A DNA stretch of 37,842 bases, taken from assembly GCA_964223495.1 (NCBI GenBank), contig CAXQGL010000039.1, positions 1-37,842 of the forward strand, read 5' to 3'. The notes under the pieces are model-generated. The model was not told the DNA's origin. It ran no database searches and was given only the letters and a program-made list of their open reading frames with translations. Origin of the DNA: UBA8752 sp964223495. GTDB lineage: Bacteria > Bacteroidota > Bacteroidia > Flavobacteriales_D > Sanyastnellaceae. The translations under genes were made by a program, and so were the position numbers. Positions 23,833 through 30,944 of this stretch are shown here, in pieces (within the stretch, counting starts at the first letter, position 1; each line of letters opens with the position of its first letter).

Positions 23833-25601
23833 GACCGGTCTTCGGATCCATATCAGCGTTGATCCTCTGTCTGACGACAACTGCCCATGCGCAGATTGCG
23901 CCGGACCACCATTGGGTGGGTTTTGCGGACAAGGTGGGCTGTGGTGTTGAACTGAACGCCCCAGGTGCCGGCCTGCTGCTCCTGTCCCAACGTGCGCTGG
24001 ACCGCCGGAAGCGGCAGGGCATTCCGTTGGACTCTTTGGACCTGCCCGTTCCACCGCAACGGATTGCCGCCGTGCTCGACATCGGCAGTTCAGATGCAGG
24101 CCGACCGGTGCAACTGCTTCACCGAAGCAAGTGGTTCAACGGTATTGTCATCCGGATCGACACGGCTTTGGCAGACGCTGCGGAGACGGCCTCCATCCTT
24201 TCCGATATCGCGGCGCTCGAGGGGGTCGTGCAGGTCCGATCGACCGATTGGTTCGAAGCCGACCGGCCCGTTGACCTTCCTCCATTGGCCCTGCCCCGGG
24301 TGGAACAGCAATTCCAGAGTGGCGCCGCGGACTACGGCCTGGCCTGGGGACAGACCAACCAACTGCGCCTCGATCTGATTCATGGCCTGGGCCACCGGGG
24401 TCAAGGCTTGATGGTGGGCATCCTGGACAGCGGTTTCGACCGTGTGGACGATAATCCGTGCTTTTCCCGTGCCCATATCGAGGGGCGCATCAACATCGGT
24501 GGCAATTTCCCGAATGGTGGTGCTGCCTCGCCCTGGATCTACTCCGAACACGCCCATGGTGCCATGGTGCTCTCAACCATGGTGGGCTTCCTCGACAGCC
24601 CTGATGGGACGCATTTCATGGGTACCGCACCGGATGCGGAATATGTGCTGTTCCGCACGGAAGACGTCCATTGGGAGCACCTTGTCGAGGAATACCATTG
24701 GGCGGCGGCGGCCGAACGGGCCGACAGCATGGGTTGCGATGTCCTGAACACTTCGCTCGGTTACTCCCTGTTTGACGATCCGGCTTCCGACCACAGCCCG
24801 GCTGAACTCGATGGCGAGACTTTCCGCATCACCCGGGCCTCCGACATCGCAGCCGGCAAGGGCATGCTGGTGTTCAATTCGGCGGGCAACAGTGGCAACA
24901 GCCCCTGGCAGAAGATCACGGCACCGGCCGATGGCGACAGTGTCGTCGCCGTGGGGGCTGTGGATGTCTTCGGCAATCATGCCTCCTTCAGCAGCTACGG
25001 CCCCTCCGCGGATGGACGGATCAAGCCGGATCTGTGTGCCACCGGCCGGGATGCGGCCTACATCCATCCGGATGGCTCGATCCGTACCGGGAACGGCACG
25101 TCGTTTTCCTCCCCCATCCTCTGTGGTGCGGCAACGAGCCTCTGGAGCGCCCATCCGGACGAGCCGGCCTGGGCCATCCGCCGTGCCCTGATGGAATCCG
25201 CCTCCCAATGGTCCGCCCCGGACACGGTGCGCGGATTCGGCATCCCGGACCTGTGGACCGCCCACCTGCTGCTGGGGGGCAATGAACCAGAGACCATCGA
25301 AGGAGAATCGACGCTGTTGATCTACCCCAATCCAGTGCCGGCCGCCTCAAACAAGCTCCGGGTGGTGTTCCGGGAGGAAAACCTGCTCGCGGCAGCCAGT
25401 CCGCTGCATTGGACCGTGCGGGATGCCTTGGGCCGCATCCTGGCGGAAGGCGAGGTGGAGCGGGGAAAGGAGACGGTGACTACCCTCACCCTCGATGTGG
25501 GACCGCTGGCGACGGGCAGTTACCTCCTGCTGCTGGACGGTGTGCCTGAAGAGGACCCGAACGCCCCGCCGACCGGTTGGGCGCGGTTTGCCGTGGAATG
25601 A
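23829..25601 (+). CDS. S8 (subtilisin-like) serine protease with T9SS tail
   Basis: This 590-aa secreted protease has a signal peptide (about 1-21), a propeptide-like region (about 25-165) and an S8 catalytic domain (about 185-490). The triad is Asp200 in GILDSGFD, His243 in HAHGAMVLSTMVGF and Ser425 in GTSFSSPILCGA. The oxyanion Asn is probably in NSAGNSGN (near 359). The last ~90 residues from LIYPNPVPAASNKLRV through LATGSYLLLLDG form a T9SS type A sorting domain. The protein should be released or surface-anchored through the type IX system. It is translationally coupled to the MORN protein and is followed 13 nt later by a small basic secreted protein. Substrates are unknown. Confidence 0.93.
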   Translation: MRPVFGSISALILCLTTTAHAQIAPDHHWVGFADKVGCGVELNAPGAGLLLLSQRALDRRKRQGIPLDSLDLPVPPQRIAAVLDIGSSDAGRPVQLLHRSKWFNGIVIRIDTALADAAETASILSDIAALEGVVQVRSTDWFEADRPVDLPPLALPRVEQQFQSGAADYGLAWGQTNQLRLDLIHGLGHRGQGLMVGILDSGFDRVDDNPCFSRAHIEGRINIGGNFPNGGAASPWIYSEHAHGAMVLSTMVGFLDSPDGTHFMGTAPDAEYVLFRTEDVHWEHLVEEYHWAAAAERADSMGCDVLNTSLGYSLFDDPASDHSPAELDGETFRITRASDIAAGKGMLVFNSAGNSGNSPWQKITAPADGDSVVAVGAVDVFGNHASFSSYGPSADGRIKPDLCATGRDAAYIHPDGSIRTGNGTSFSSPILCGAATSLWSAHPDEPAWAIRRALMESASQWSAPDTVRGFGIPDLWTAHLLLGGNEPETIEGESTLLIYPNPVPAASNKLRVVFREENLLAAASPLHWTVRDALGRILAEGEVERGKETVTTLTLDVGPLATGSYLLLLDGVPEEDPNAPPTGWARFAVE

Positions 25602-25614
25602 CGAGATTCCATCC

Positions 25615-25995
25615 ATGATCTGGCACCGCGCTTTGCTCCTGCTTCCCTTCTCTGCCATGCTGCTGTGCAGCACCCCCATGGAAGCACAGAGGATCAAGCG
25701 GGAGAAGACCGCCAACCAGCGCAAGGACTTGCTCAATCGACAGAAGGAGCGCAACCAGCAGAAGGAAGCCGCCTTCCGTCAGGGCAGAAAGGACCATTGG
25801 AAGAAGCAGGACCGGGCCACCAGAAAGCGTTGGCGTGCCCAGCGGCGCGCTGCCAAACGCATGCGCCGGGGCGGTGGACCGGACAGTTGGTATCAGGGCA
25901 TGTTCCGCTCCGGCAAACCCATCCCCTGGACGCGGCGAGCGGCCAACAAGGTGGGCAACCTCTTCAAACGCAAACGACAGCGCCGGTCCTATTGA
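25615..25995 (+). CDS. small, extremely basic secreted protein, unrecognised
   Basis: This 126-aa protein has a clear signal peptide (MIWHRALLLLPFSAMLLC, cleavage probably after MEA). A mature part of about 102 residues is packed with Lys, Arg and Gln, such as ANQRKDLLNRQKERNQQKEA and RATRKRWRAQRRAAKRMRRG. It looks helical or coiled-coil in the first half and ends FKRKRQRRSY. The estimated pI is far above 11. I know no family for it. It follows the S8 protease by 13 nt, so it belongs to the same transcript. It could bind nucleic acid, polyanionic polysaccharide or the outer membrane. Being a protease substrate is also possible. Confidence 0.72.
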   Translation: MIWHRALLLLPFSAMLLCSTPMEAQRIKREKTANQRKDLLNRQKERNQQKEAAFRQGRKDHWKKQDRATRKRWRAQRRAAKRMRRGGGPDSWYQGMFRSGKPIPWTRRAANKVGNLFKRKRQRRSY

Positions 25996-26073
25996 TCTGT
26001 TTCATGGGCCGTGCCCATGGTTTGCACCGCTGAGCCGGTGGATGTTCCGGCAGTCCTGATTGACGACCCCATG

Positions 26074-26100
26074 AAAAAAGCCCCTCGTGGGAGGGGCTTT
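26074..26100 (-). terminator. intrinsic terminator of tRNA-Thr
   Basis: A 10-bp stem (26077-26086 with 26091-26100) closes a 4-nt loop. Read on the minus strand it is followed by a run of six T. It lies just 3' of the tRNA-Thr and ends that transcript. From the plus side it may also slow transcripts leaving the protease operon. Confidence 0.85.
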
Positions 26101-26104
26101 CCGG

Positions 26105-26177
<73 letters not shown>

Positions 26178-26206
26178 CTTTGTCACCGCTTTCGGAGACG
26201 GGGCGG

Positions 26207-26214
26207 CAAAGATA
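26207..26214 (-). promoter_or_regulatory. -7 element of tRNA-Thr
   Basis: The minus strand reads TATCTTTG, an exact TAnnTTTG match, 29 nt before the tRNA. A TTG lies 14 nt further upstream (26231-26229). Confidence 0.5.
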
Positions 26215-26273
26215 CGCACGCGGTATAACAAGGTTGCGCTCCGCCATGAAAATTCCTGGGCCCTCCTTGTCGT

Positions 26274-27575
26274 TCAACCCTTGCGTTCACCCCATAGGCT
26301 GCGCAGGAAATCTGCGATGCCCTGCTCCCGCGGCGTGTTGCCCGGGGTGAAGAAGCGGCGACCATGCAACGCCTCGGGAAGGCATTCCTGACCACTGAAT
26401 CCGCCGTGGTCGTGGTCATAGCGGTAGCCGCTCCCATGTCCAAGGTCCTTCATCAGCTTGGTCGGGGCGTTCCGCAGGTGCATGGGTACCGGGAGATCGC
26501 CGTGTTCACGGACAGCCTGTTGGGCTGCCCCAATGGCGGCATATGCACTGTTGGACTTGGGACTCGAGGCGAGGTAGGTGGCGCACTGCGAGAGCGGGAT
26601 GCGGCACTCCGGATAACCGAGCCGCTCAACGGCATCGAAGGTGGCGTTGGCCAGAACGAGCGCTGTAGGATTGGCGTGCCCGATGTCCTCGCTGGCCGAG
26701 ATGAGAAGACGCCGCGCGATGAATTTGGGGTCCTCCCCTCCCTCCACCATGCGGGCCAGCCAATAGACGGCCCCATCCGGGTCGCTGCTGCGTATGGATT
26801 TGATCAGGGCGGAGGCGATGTCGTAATGGGTGTCCCCGGTCTTGTCGTAGCGGGACAGGTTGGCCTGTATGAAACGGGAAACCAAGGCATCATCGATTCG
26901 GATGCCCTCGGCCGTGTCCCCCAGCTCAGCTGCGGCACCGGCCACGACGAGTTCGAGGGCATTGAGCAGGCGCCTGCCGTCTCCCCCACTGGCGCGGAGC
27001 AAGGCCTCCCATTCGGCGATATCCACACCTTGGGACTGCAGCCATTCGTCCTTGTCGAGTGCCCTTTGCACCAGTGCCTCCAACTGCTCGCGCCCGAATG
27101 CCTCGAGGACATAGACCTGGCTGCGGGACAGCAGGGCGGGGATGACCTCGAAGCTGGGGTTTTCCGTCGTCGCGCCGATGAGGGTGACCGACCCGCGCTC
27201 AACCGCCCCGAGCAGGCTGTCCTGCTGGGCCTTCGAGAAACGGTGGATCTCGTCGATGAACAGCACGGCCCGGGTGCTGAACATGCCCTGTCTTTCCGCA
27301 CTGTCGATGACCTCGCGCACGTCCTTCACGCCGCTCCTGATGGCGCTGAGCTGGTGGAATGGCCTGCCCGTCGCCTCCGCCATGAGGCGGGCCAATGTGG
27401 TCTTTCCGACCCCTGGTGGCCCCCACAGGATCATGGAGGGCAACTGACCGGCGGAGAGGGCGCGGCGCAATGTGGCGTCAGAGCCGACCAGATGCTCCTG
27501 GCCCACATACTCCTCAAGGGTGCGCGGTCGCATGCGCTCAGCCAACGGTGCTTCAGGTGTGGTCGTCACGCTCAT
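26274..27575 (-). CDS. rarA: replication-associated recombination protein A (AAA+ ATPase)
   Basis: A clamp-loader-like AAA+ ATPase (RarA/MgsA/WRNIP1 family) that acts at stalled replication forks. The N terminus PLAERMRPRTLEEYVGQEHL is diagnostic. Walker A WGPPGVGKTTLA is at about residues 50-61, Walker B VLFIDEIHRFSKAQQDSLL at about 104-122, and sensor 1 in LIGATTENPSF. The C-terminal tetramerisation part includes YDHDHGGFSGQECLPEALHGRRFF. Length 433 aa is normal. Its ATG overlaps the stop of the acyltransferase gene (ATGA), so it is third in a coupled minus-strand operon. Confidence 0.96.
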   Translation of the reverse strand: MSVTTTPEAPLAERMRPRTLEEYVGQEHLVGSDATLRRALSAGQLPSMILWGPPGVGKTTLARLMAEATGRPFHQLSAIRSGVKDVREVIDSAERQGMFSTRAVLFIDEIHRFSKAQQDSLLGAVERGSVTLIGATTENPSFEVIPALLSRSQVYVLEAFGREQLEALVQRALDKDEWLQSQGVDIAEWEALLRASGGDGRRLLNALELVVAGAAAELGDTAEGIRIDDALVSRFIQANLSRYDKTGDTHYDIASALIKSIRSSDPDGAVYWLARMVEGGEDPKFIARRLLISASEDIGHANPTALVLANATFDAVERLGYPECRIPLSQCATYLASSPKSNSAYAAIGAAQQAVREHGDLPVPMHLRNAPTKLMKDLGHGSGYRYDHDHGGFSGQECLPEALHGRRFFTPGNTPREQGIADFLRSLWGERKG

Positions 27576-28504
27576 TCGACAGGGAGTTCGACCGGTTGAG
27601 GATCAACGGGGACCTCGACCTCATTCATGGGCACACCATCCGGACGGGCGTGCTTCCAGCGCGTATGCGACCACAACCAATGGGCCGGATCCCGACGGAT
27701 CTGCGCCTCCAACCGGTCGTAGGTGGCCTTGAGCAGGGCACCCTTCGGCCATGACTTCGGGGTGTCTGTGATCAGCTCATAGTGCACTTCCCAATGGCCA
27801 CGGGGCTTGCCTTCCGCCTTGCGCAGCCCGAAATAGACCACCGGCATGTCGAACTTCCGGGCAAAGGCCTCGAGGCCGAAATGCATGGCGGTCTCCTGTC
27901 CCATCCATTCCATCCACCAGGCCTTCTTCGGGTCCAGGGGACGCTGGTCCACGGCAAGGGTCACGGCCTTTGCCCTGCCCGCCTCCTCCACCATCCAGTT
28001 GGAAACCTCCTTCATGGCCACCAATTCAGTTCCGTATTGGCTGCGGGTGCGGTAGATCAGATCATCATAGAACGCGTTGGACAACGGCTTGTACACGCCC
28101 ATGAAAGGCAGTGGCAACGCATCGCCGGTCGTCACGGCATAGCGTTCCCAATTGCCGTAATGACCACAGGAGAGCAAGACGCCAGGCGGTTTGTCCGCAT
28201 AGGGTGCGAGGACTTCAGGGTTGACATGGTGGAACCGCTCTGCCAGCGCTTCCCGGTCGGCCCTGAACAGCTTGATCGACTCTACGAGCACCTCCGCGAG
28301 GTGGACATAGAACCTGCGGGCGATGTGCAACCGTTCGGAGGCCGACTTTTCCGGGAAAGCCCTTTCCAGATTGGCGAGCACCACCTTTTTGCGGTATCCG
28401 CTCCACCACAACAGCGTGGCCAGTAAGTCTGCAAGCGGATACAGCACCCCATAGGGAAGACGGCCGATGGGGCCCACGAAGAGGTGATGCAGCAGCCGTG
28501 TCAT
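27572..28504 (-). CDS. LpxL/HtrB-like lysophospholipid or lipid A acyltransferase
   Basis: This 310-aa membrane-associated acyltransferase has an N-terminal hydrophobic segment (about 15-35) with RLPYGVLYPLADLLATLLWW. YRKKVVLANLERAFPEKS is typical of the LpxL family. The catalytic HX4E motif appears as CGHYGNWE (near residues 112-119). FMGVYKPLSNAFYDDLIYRTRSQYGTELV and LAVDQRP match later conserved blocks. It likely adds secondary acyl chains to lipid A at the inner face of the inner membrane. Ornithine or other lipid acylation is an alternative. It overlaps the hydrolase gene upstream and rarA downstream by 4 bp each. Confidence 0.9.
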   Translation of the reverse strand: MTRLLHHLFVGPIGRLPYGVLYPLADLLATLLWWSGYRKKVVLANLERAFPEKSASERLHIARRFYVHLAEVLVESIKLFRADREALAERFHHVNPEVLAPYADKPPGVLLSCGHYGNWERYAVTTGDALPLPFMGVYKPLSNAFYDDLIYRTRSQYGTELVAMKEVSNWMVEEAGRAKAVTLAVDQRPLDPKKAWWMEWMGQETAMHFGLEAFARKFDMPVVYFGLRKAEGKPRGHWEVHYELITDTPKSWPKGALLKATYDRLEAQIRRDPAHWLWSHTRWKHARPDGVPMNEVEVPVDPQPVELPVE

Positions 28505-29292
28505 GTCGTAGAAATGCGCAACCCGTCCTCTCCAAGGTAGACACCGCGGGGCAGGTCGGGGGCCACGTCGCGATGCTTGCCCAGCAGGTGGCTGATGTGG
28601 GTCAGATAGGCCTCCTCAGGTCCCACCCGCTCGATGACCTCCAAGGCCTCGTCCAACGTGAAATGACTGAGGTGGGACTCCCTTCTGAGTGCATTGAGCA
28701 CCAAGACCTTGACTCCTTCAAGCCTGTTCCAGGTCTCCGGTTCGAAAGCGTTGGCATCCGTGATGTAGGCGACGGAACCGATGCGGAAACCGAGCACCGG
28801 CAACTTGTAATGGATGACGGGCAGCGGCACCACCTCCACACCACCAATGGTGATGGGGTCCCCATCGAGGTCGTGAAGCTGCACCTTCGGAATGCCGGGA
28901 TACGGATGGGGATCAAAGACATATTTGAACTCCCTCCGCAAGGCCTCCTGCACCCTCGGGGCGGCGTAGACATCCATGTCCCGCTTCTGGCGGAAATTGA
29001 AGGCACGGATGTCATCGAGGCCCGCCACATGGTCTTTGTGTTCATGGGTGAACAGCACCGCATCGAGGGACCCCACTTTCTCCCGAAGCATCTGCTGTCT
29101 GAAATCCGGCCCCGTATCGATGATGAATGTCTTGGGGCCTTCAGGAGCGTGCTCGCCATCCACCTCGAACAGGACACTCGACCGGGTTCTGTTGTCCCGC
29201 GGATCCACAGAGGTGCACACCTTGCAATCACAGGCAATCACCGGGACGCCCTGGGAGGTTCCGGTGCCGAGCAAGGTGAGATGAACGCCCAT
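28501..29292 (-). CDS. metallo-beta-lactamase-fold phosphodiesterase, PhnP/Lactamase_B_2-like
   Basis: This 263-aa cytoplasmic protein begins MGVHLTLLGTGTSQGVPVIACDCKVCTS (residues 1-28), the GTGTSxGVPxxxCxCxxC pattern of the PhnP-like branch. The metal motif THEHKDHVAG lies at about 81-90, with DTGPDFRQQ near 64 and THISHLLGKH near 229-238. Relatives cleave cyclic phosphodiesters, such as PhnP on cyclic ribose 1,2-phosphate or general nucleotide diesters. No phn gene is nearby, so the substrate is open. The start at 29292 is supported by an exact -7 box five bases before it. It is first in the operon with the acyltransferase gene and rarA. Confidence 0.9.
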   Translation of the reverse strand: MGVHLTLLGTGTSQGVPVIACDCKVCTSVDPRDNRTRSSVLFEVDGEHAPEGPKTFIIDTGPDFRQQMLREKVGSLDAVLFTHEHKDHVAGLDDIRAFNFRQKRDMDVYAAPRVQEALRREFKYVFDPHPYPGIPKVQLHDLDGDPITIGGVEVVPLPVIHYKLPVLGFRIGSVAYITDANAFEPETWNRLEGVKVLVLNALRRESHLSHFTLDEALEVIERVGPEEAYLTHISHLLGKHRDVAPDLPRGVYLGEDGLRISTT

Positions 29293-29297
29293 GACGG

Positions 29298-29305
29298 CAA
29301 AGTTA
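29298..29305 (-). promoter_or_regulatory. -7 element of the phnP-like/lpxL-like/rarA operon
   Basis: The minus strand reads TAACTTTG, an exact TAnnTTTG match, five bases before the ATG at 29292. It implies a leaderless or nearly leaderless mRNA and selects this ATG over the upstream in-frame start at 29331. Confidence 0.55.
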
Positions 29306-29341
29306 ATCCGCACGGCTTCCGGTGTTCCCACCGCGGGTGGG

Positions 29342-29349
29342 TACCTTTG
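29342..29349 (+). promoter_or_regulatory. -7 element of the gene at 29352
   Basis: TACCTTTG is an exact TAnnTTTG match and ends two bases before the ATG at 29352. If used, transcription would begin at or within the start codon. No -33 TTG is present, only TTC at a 14-nt spacing (29325-29327). Confidence 0.45.
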
Positions 29350-29351
29350 AC

Positions 29352-30839
29352 ATGAGCAACACCCTCAACTCCGTTACCGTGGAATCCAACCGTGTCGTCC
29401 TCTCCGCCAAGCAGAAGGCCCTCCGGATCAACATGAACCACGACCTCTATGGCACTTTTGCCGAGATCGGGGCAGGACAAGAGGTGGTCCGGCATTTCTT
29501 CAGGGCCGGTGGGGCGAGTGGCACCATCGCCAAGACCATCAGCGCTTACGACAAGGATTTCAGCGATGCCATCTACGGCGTGGAGGCCTCTGGCCGCTAC
29601 GTCTGCGAGGCGCGGGTCCAGAAGATGCTCGACCACGAGTTCCGCCTGTGCGAGGACAGGCTGCCCCGAGAAAAGCACCCGACGAAACGGTTTTTTGCCT
29701 TTGCCAATACCGTGGCGACCATCAATTACCACAAGACCATAGAAGGTCATGGATGGTTCGGCATGCGCTTCCAGACCGGCCCCAACAAGAAGCCCAATAC
29801 CATCATCCTGCATGCCCGCTTCCACGAAACGGATGCCTTGCTGCAGCATGCCACGATCGGCGTTCTTGGCGTCAACCTCATCTATGGCTGCCACTTCCTG
29901 TTCAAGCAGCCCAATGACCTGCTGCTGAGCCTTTACGATGAACTCGACAAGGACCGCATCGAGATTGACACGATCCAGATGAACGGTCCGGACTTCGCCG
30001 GAGTGGACAACCGTCTGCTCTCGCTGCAACTCGTCAAGCACGGCATGACGGATGCGGTCATCTTCAGCCCTGATGGACGCAACCTTCAGGCCGCCGATGT
30101 CCTGTACAAGCGCAATATCCTCGCCATCCGCGGCAGTTTCCGCCCCGTCACCAAGGTCAATCTCGACATGATGGAGCGGGGCTTGGCGCTCTTCTCGGAG
30201 GAAAACCGGGTGGAACAGGACAACATCCAATTGCTGTTCGAAATCACCCTGAACAACCTCAAGGCGGAGGGGGACATCGATGAGAAAGACTTCCTCGACC
30301 GGGCCGACATCCTGTGCTCCCTGGGGCATACGGTTTTGATTTCCAACTATCAGGAGTACTACAAGCTCATCGAATATTTCTCGCGCTACACGAAAAAGCG
30401 GATGGGCGTCATCATGGGAGGCAATGCCCTGATGGACCTGTTCAACGAACGCTACTATCGGGAACTGAATGGGGGCATTCTGGAAGCCTTCGGCATCATG
30501 TTCAGCCGCGACCTCAAGGTCTATGCCTACCCATGGCATGACGCTGAGAATGACGTGCTCATCCGCACGGACAATGCCCCCATCCATCCGAGGATCAAGC
30601 CCCTTTACGACTACCTGCTCTTCAACAAGCGCATCTCGGACATCCATCTGGATGACCTCTCCCTGCTCGACATCTTCAGTGTGGAAGTCCTCCGCATGAT
30701 CCGGGATGGTGAATCGGGCTGGGAAGACATGGTCCCCCAGGAGGTGGACCGGATCATCAAGCAGAACCGACTGTTCGGCTATGATGGGCCCACTCCGACG
30801 GGAAACAATGGCATCGCGGGTGCCGCCATGCTCAACTGA
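29352..30839 (+). CDS. large conserved cytoplasmic protein, function unclear
   Basis: This 495-aa soluble protein has no signal peptide. The N-terminal block ALRINMNHDLYGTFAEIGAG, then EVVRHFFRAGGASGTIAKTI and YDKDFSDAIYGVEASGRYVCE, belongs to a family I recall as widespread in Bacteroidota. Database entries sometimes call it nicotinate-nucleotide adenylyltransferase, but I see no HxGH motif that would support that name. Other conserved-looking blocks are GHGWFGMRFQTGPNKKPN, GVLGVNLIYGCHFLF and SNYQEYYKLIEYFSRYTKKRMGVIMGGN. It is a single-gene unit, divergent from the hydrolase operon and ending before the strong hairpin at 30877-30914. The ATG at 29352 is used because conserved-looking sequence begins within 25 residues and no other ATG fits. 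Confidence 0.85.
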   Translation: MSNTLNSVTVESNRVVLSAKQKALRINMNHDLYGTFAEIGAGQEVVRHFFRAGGASGTIAKTISAYDKDFSDAIYGVEASGRYVCEARVQKMLDHEFRLCEDRLPREKHPTKRFFAFANTVATINYHKTIEGHGWFGMRFQTGPNKKPNTIILHARFHETDALLQHATIGVLGVNLIYGCHFLFKQPNDLLLSLYDELDKDRIEIDTIQMNGPDFAGVDNRLLSLQLVKHGMTDAVIFSPDGRNLQAADVLYKRNILAIRGSFRPVTKVNLDMMERGLALFSEENRVEQDNIQLLFEITLNNLKAEGDIDEKDFLDRADILCSLGHTVLISNYQEYYKLIEYFSRYTKKRMGVIMGGNALMDLFNERYYRELNGGILEAFGIMFSRDLKVYAYPWHDAENDVLIRTDNAPIHPRIKPLYDYLLFNKRISDIHLDDLSLLDIFSVEVLRMIRDGESGWEDMVPQEVDRIIKQNRLFGYDGPTPTGNNGIAGAAMLN

Positions 30840-30876
30840 CCGGGATTACCCCACCGTGCCGCTCAGATGAAGGGCG

Positions 30877-30914
30877 GCAAGCAAAAGGCAGCCCGAAGGC
30901 TGCCTTTTGCTTGC
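30877..30914. terminator. bidirectional hairpin terminator between the 29352 gene and rpoC
   Basis: A perfect 17-bp stem (30877-30893 with 30898-30914) closes a CGAA loop. The stem includes A4/T4 tracts, so it can serve as an intrinsic stop in either direction. It sits 38 nt after the plus-strand stop and 31 nt after the rpoC stop. Confidence 0.8.
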
Positions 30915-30944
30915 TGTTCCCCCTCAGGGAATTTCAAGCGGGCA

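Noticed and set aside
22621..24054. 477-codon minus-strand open frame opposite the MORN and protease genes
   Set aside because: It crosses two well-supported genes and the mdh promoter; composition is a mirror of the plus strand.
26364..27599. 411-codon plus-strand open frame opposite rarA
   Set aside because: Complementary shadow of rarA; no recognisable domain.
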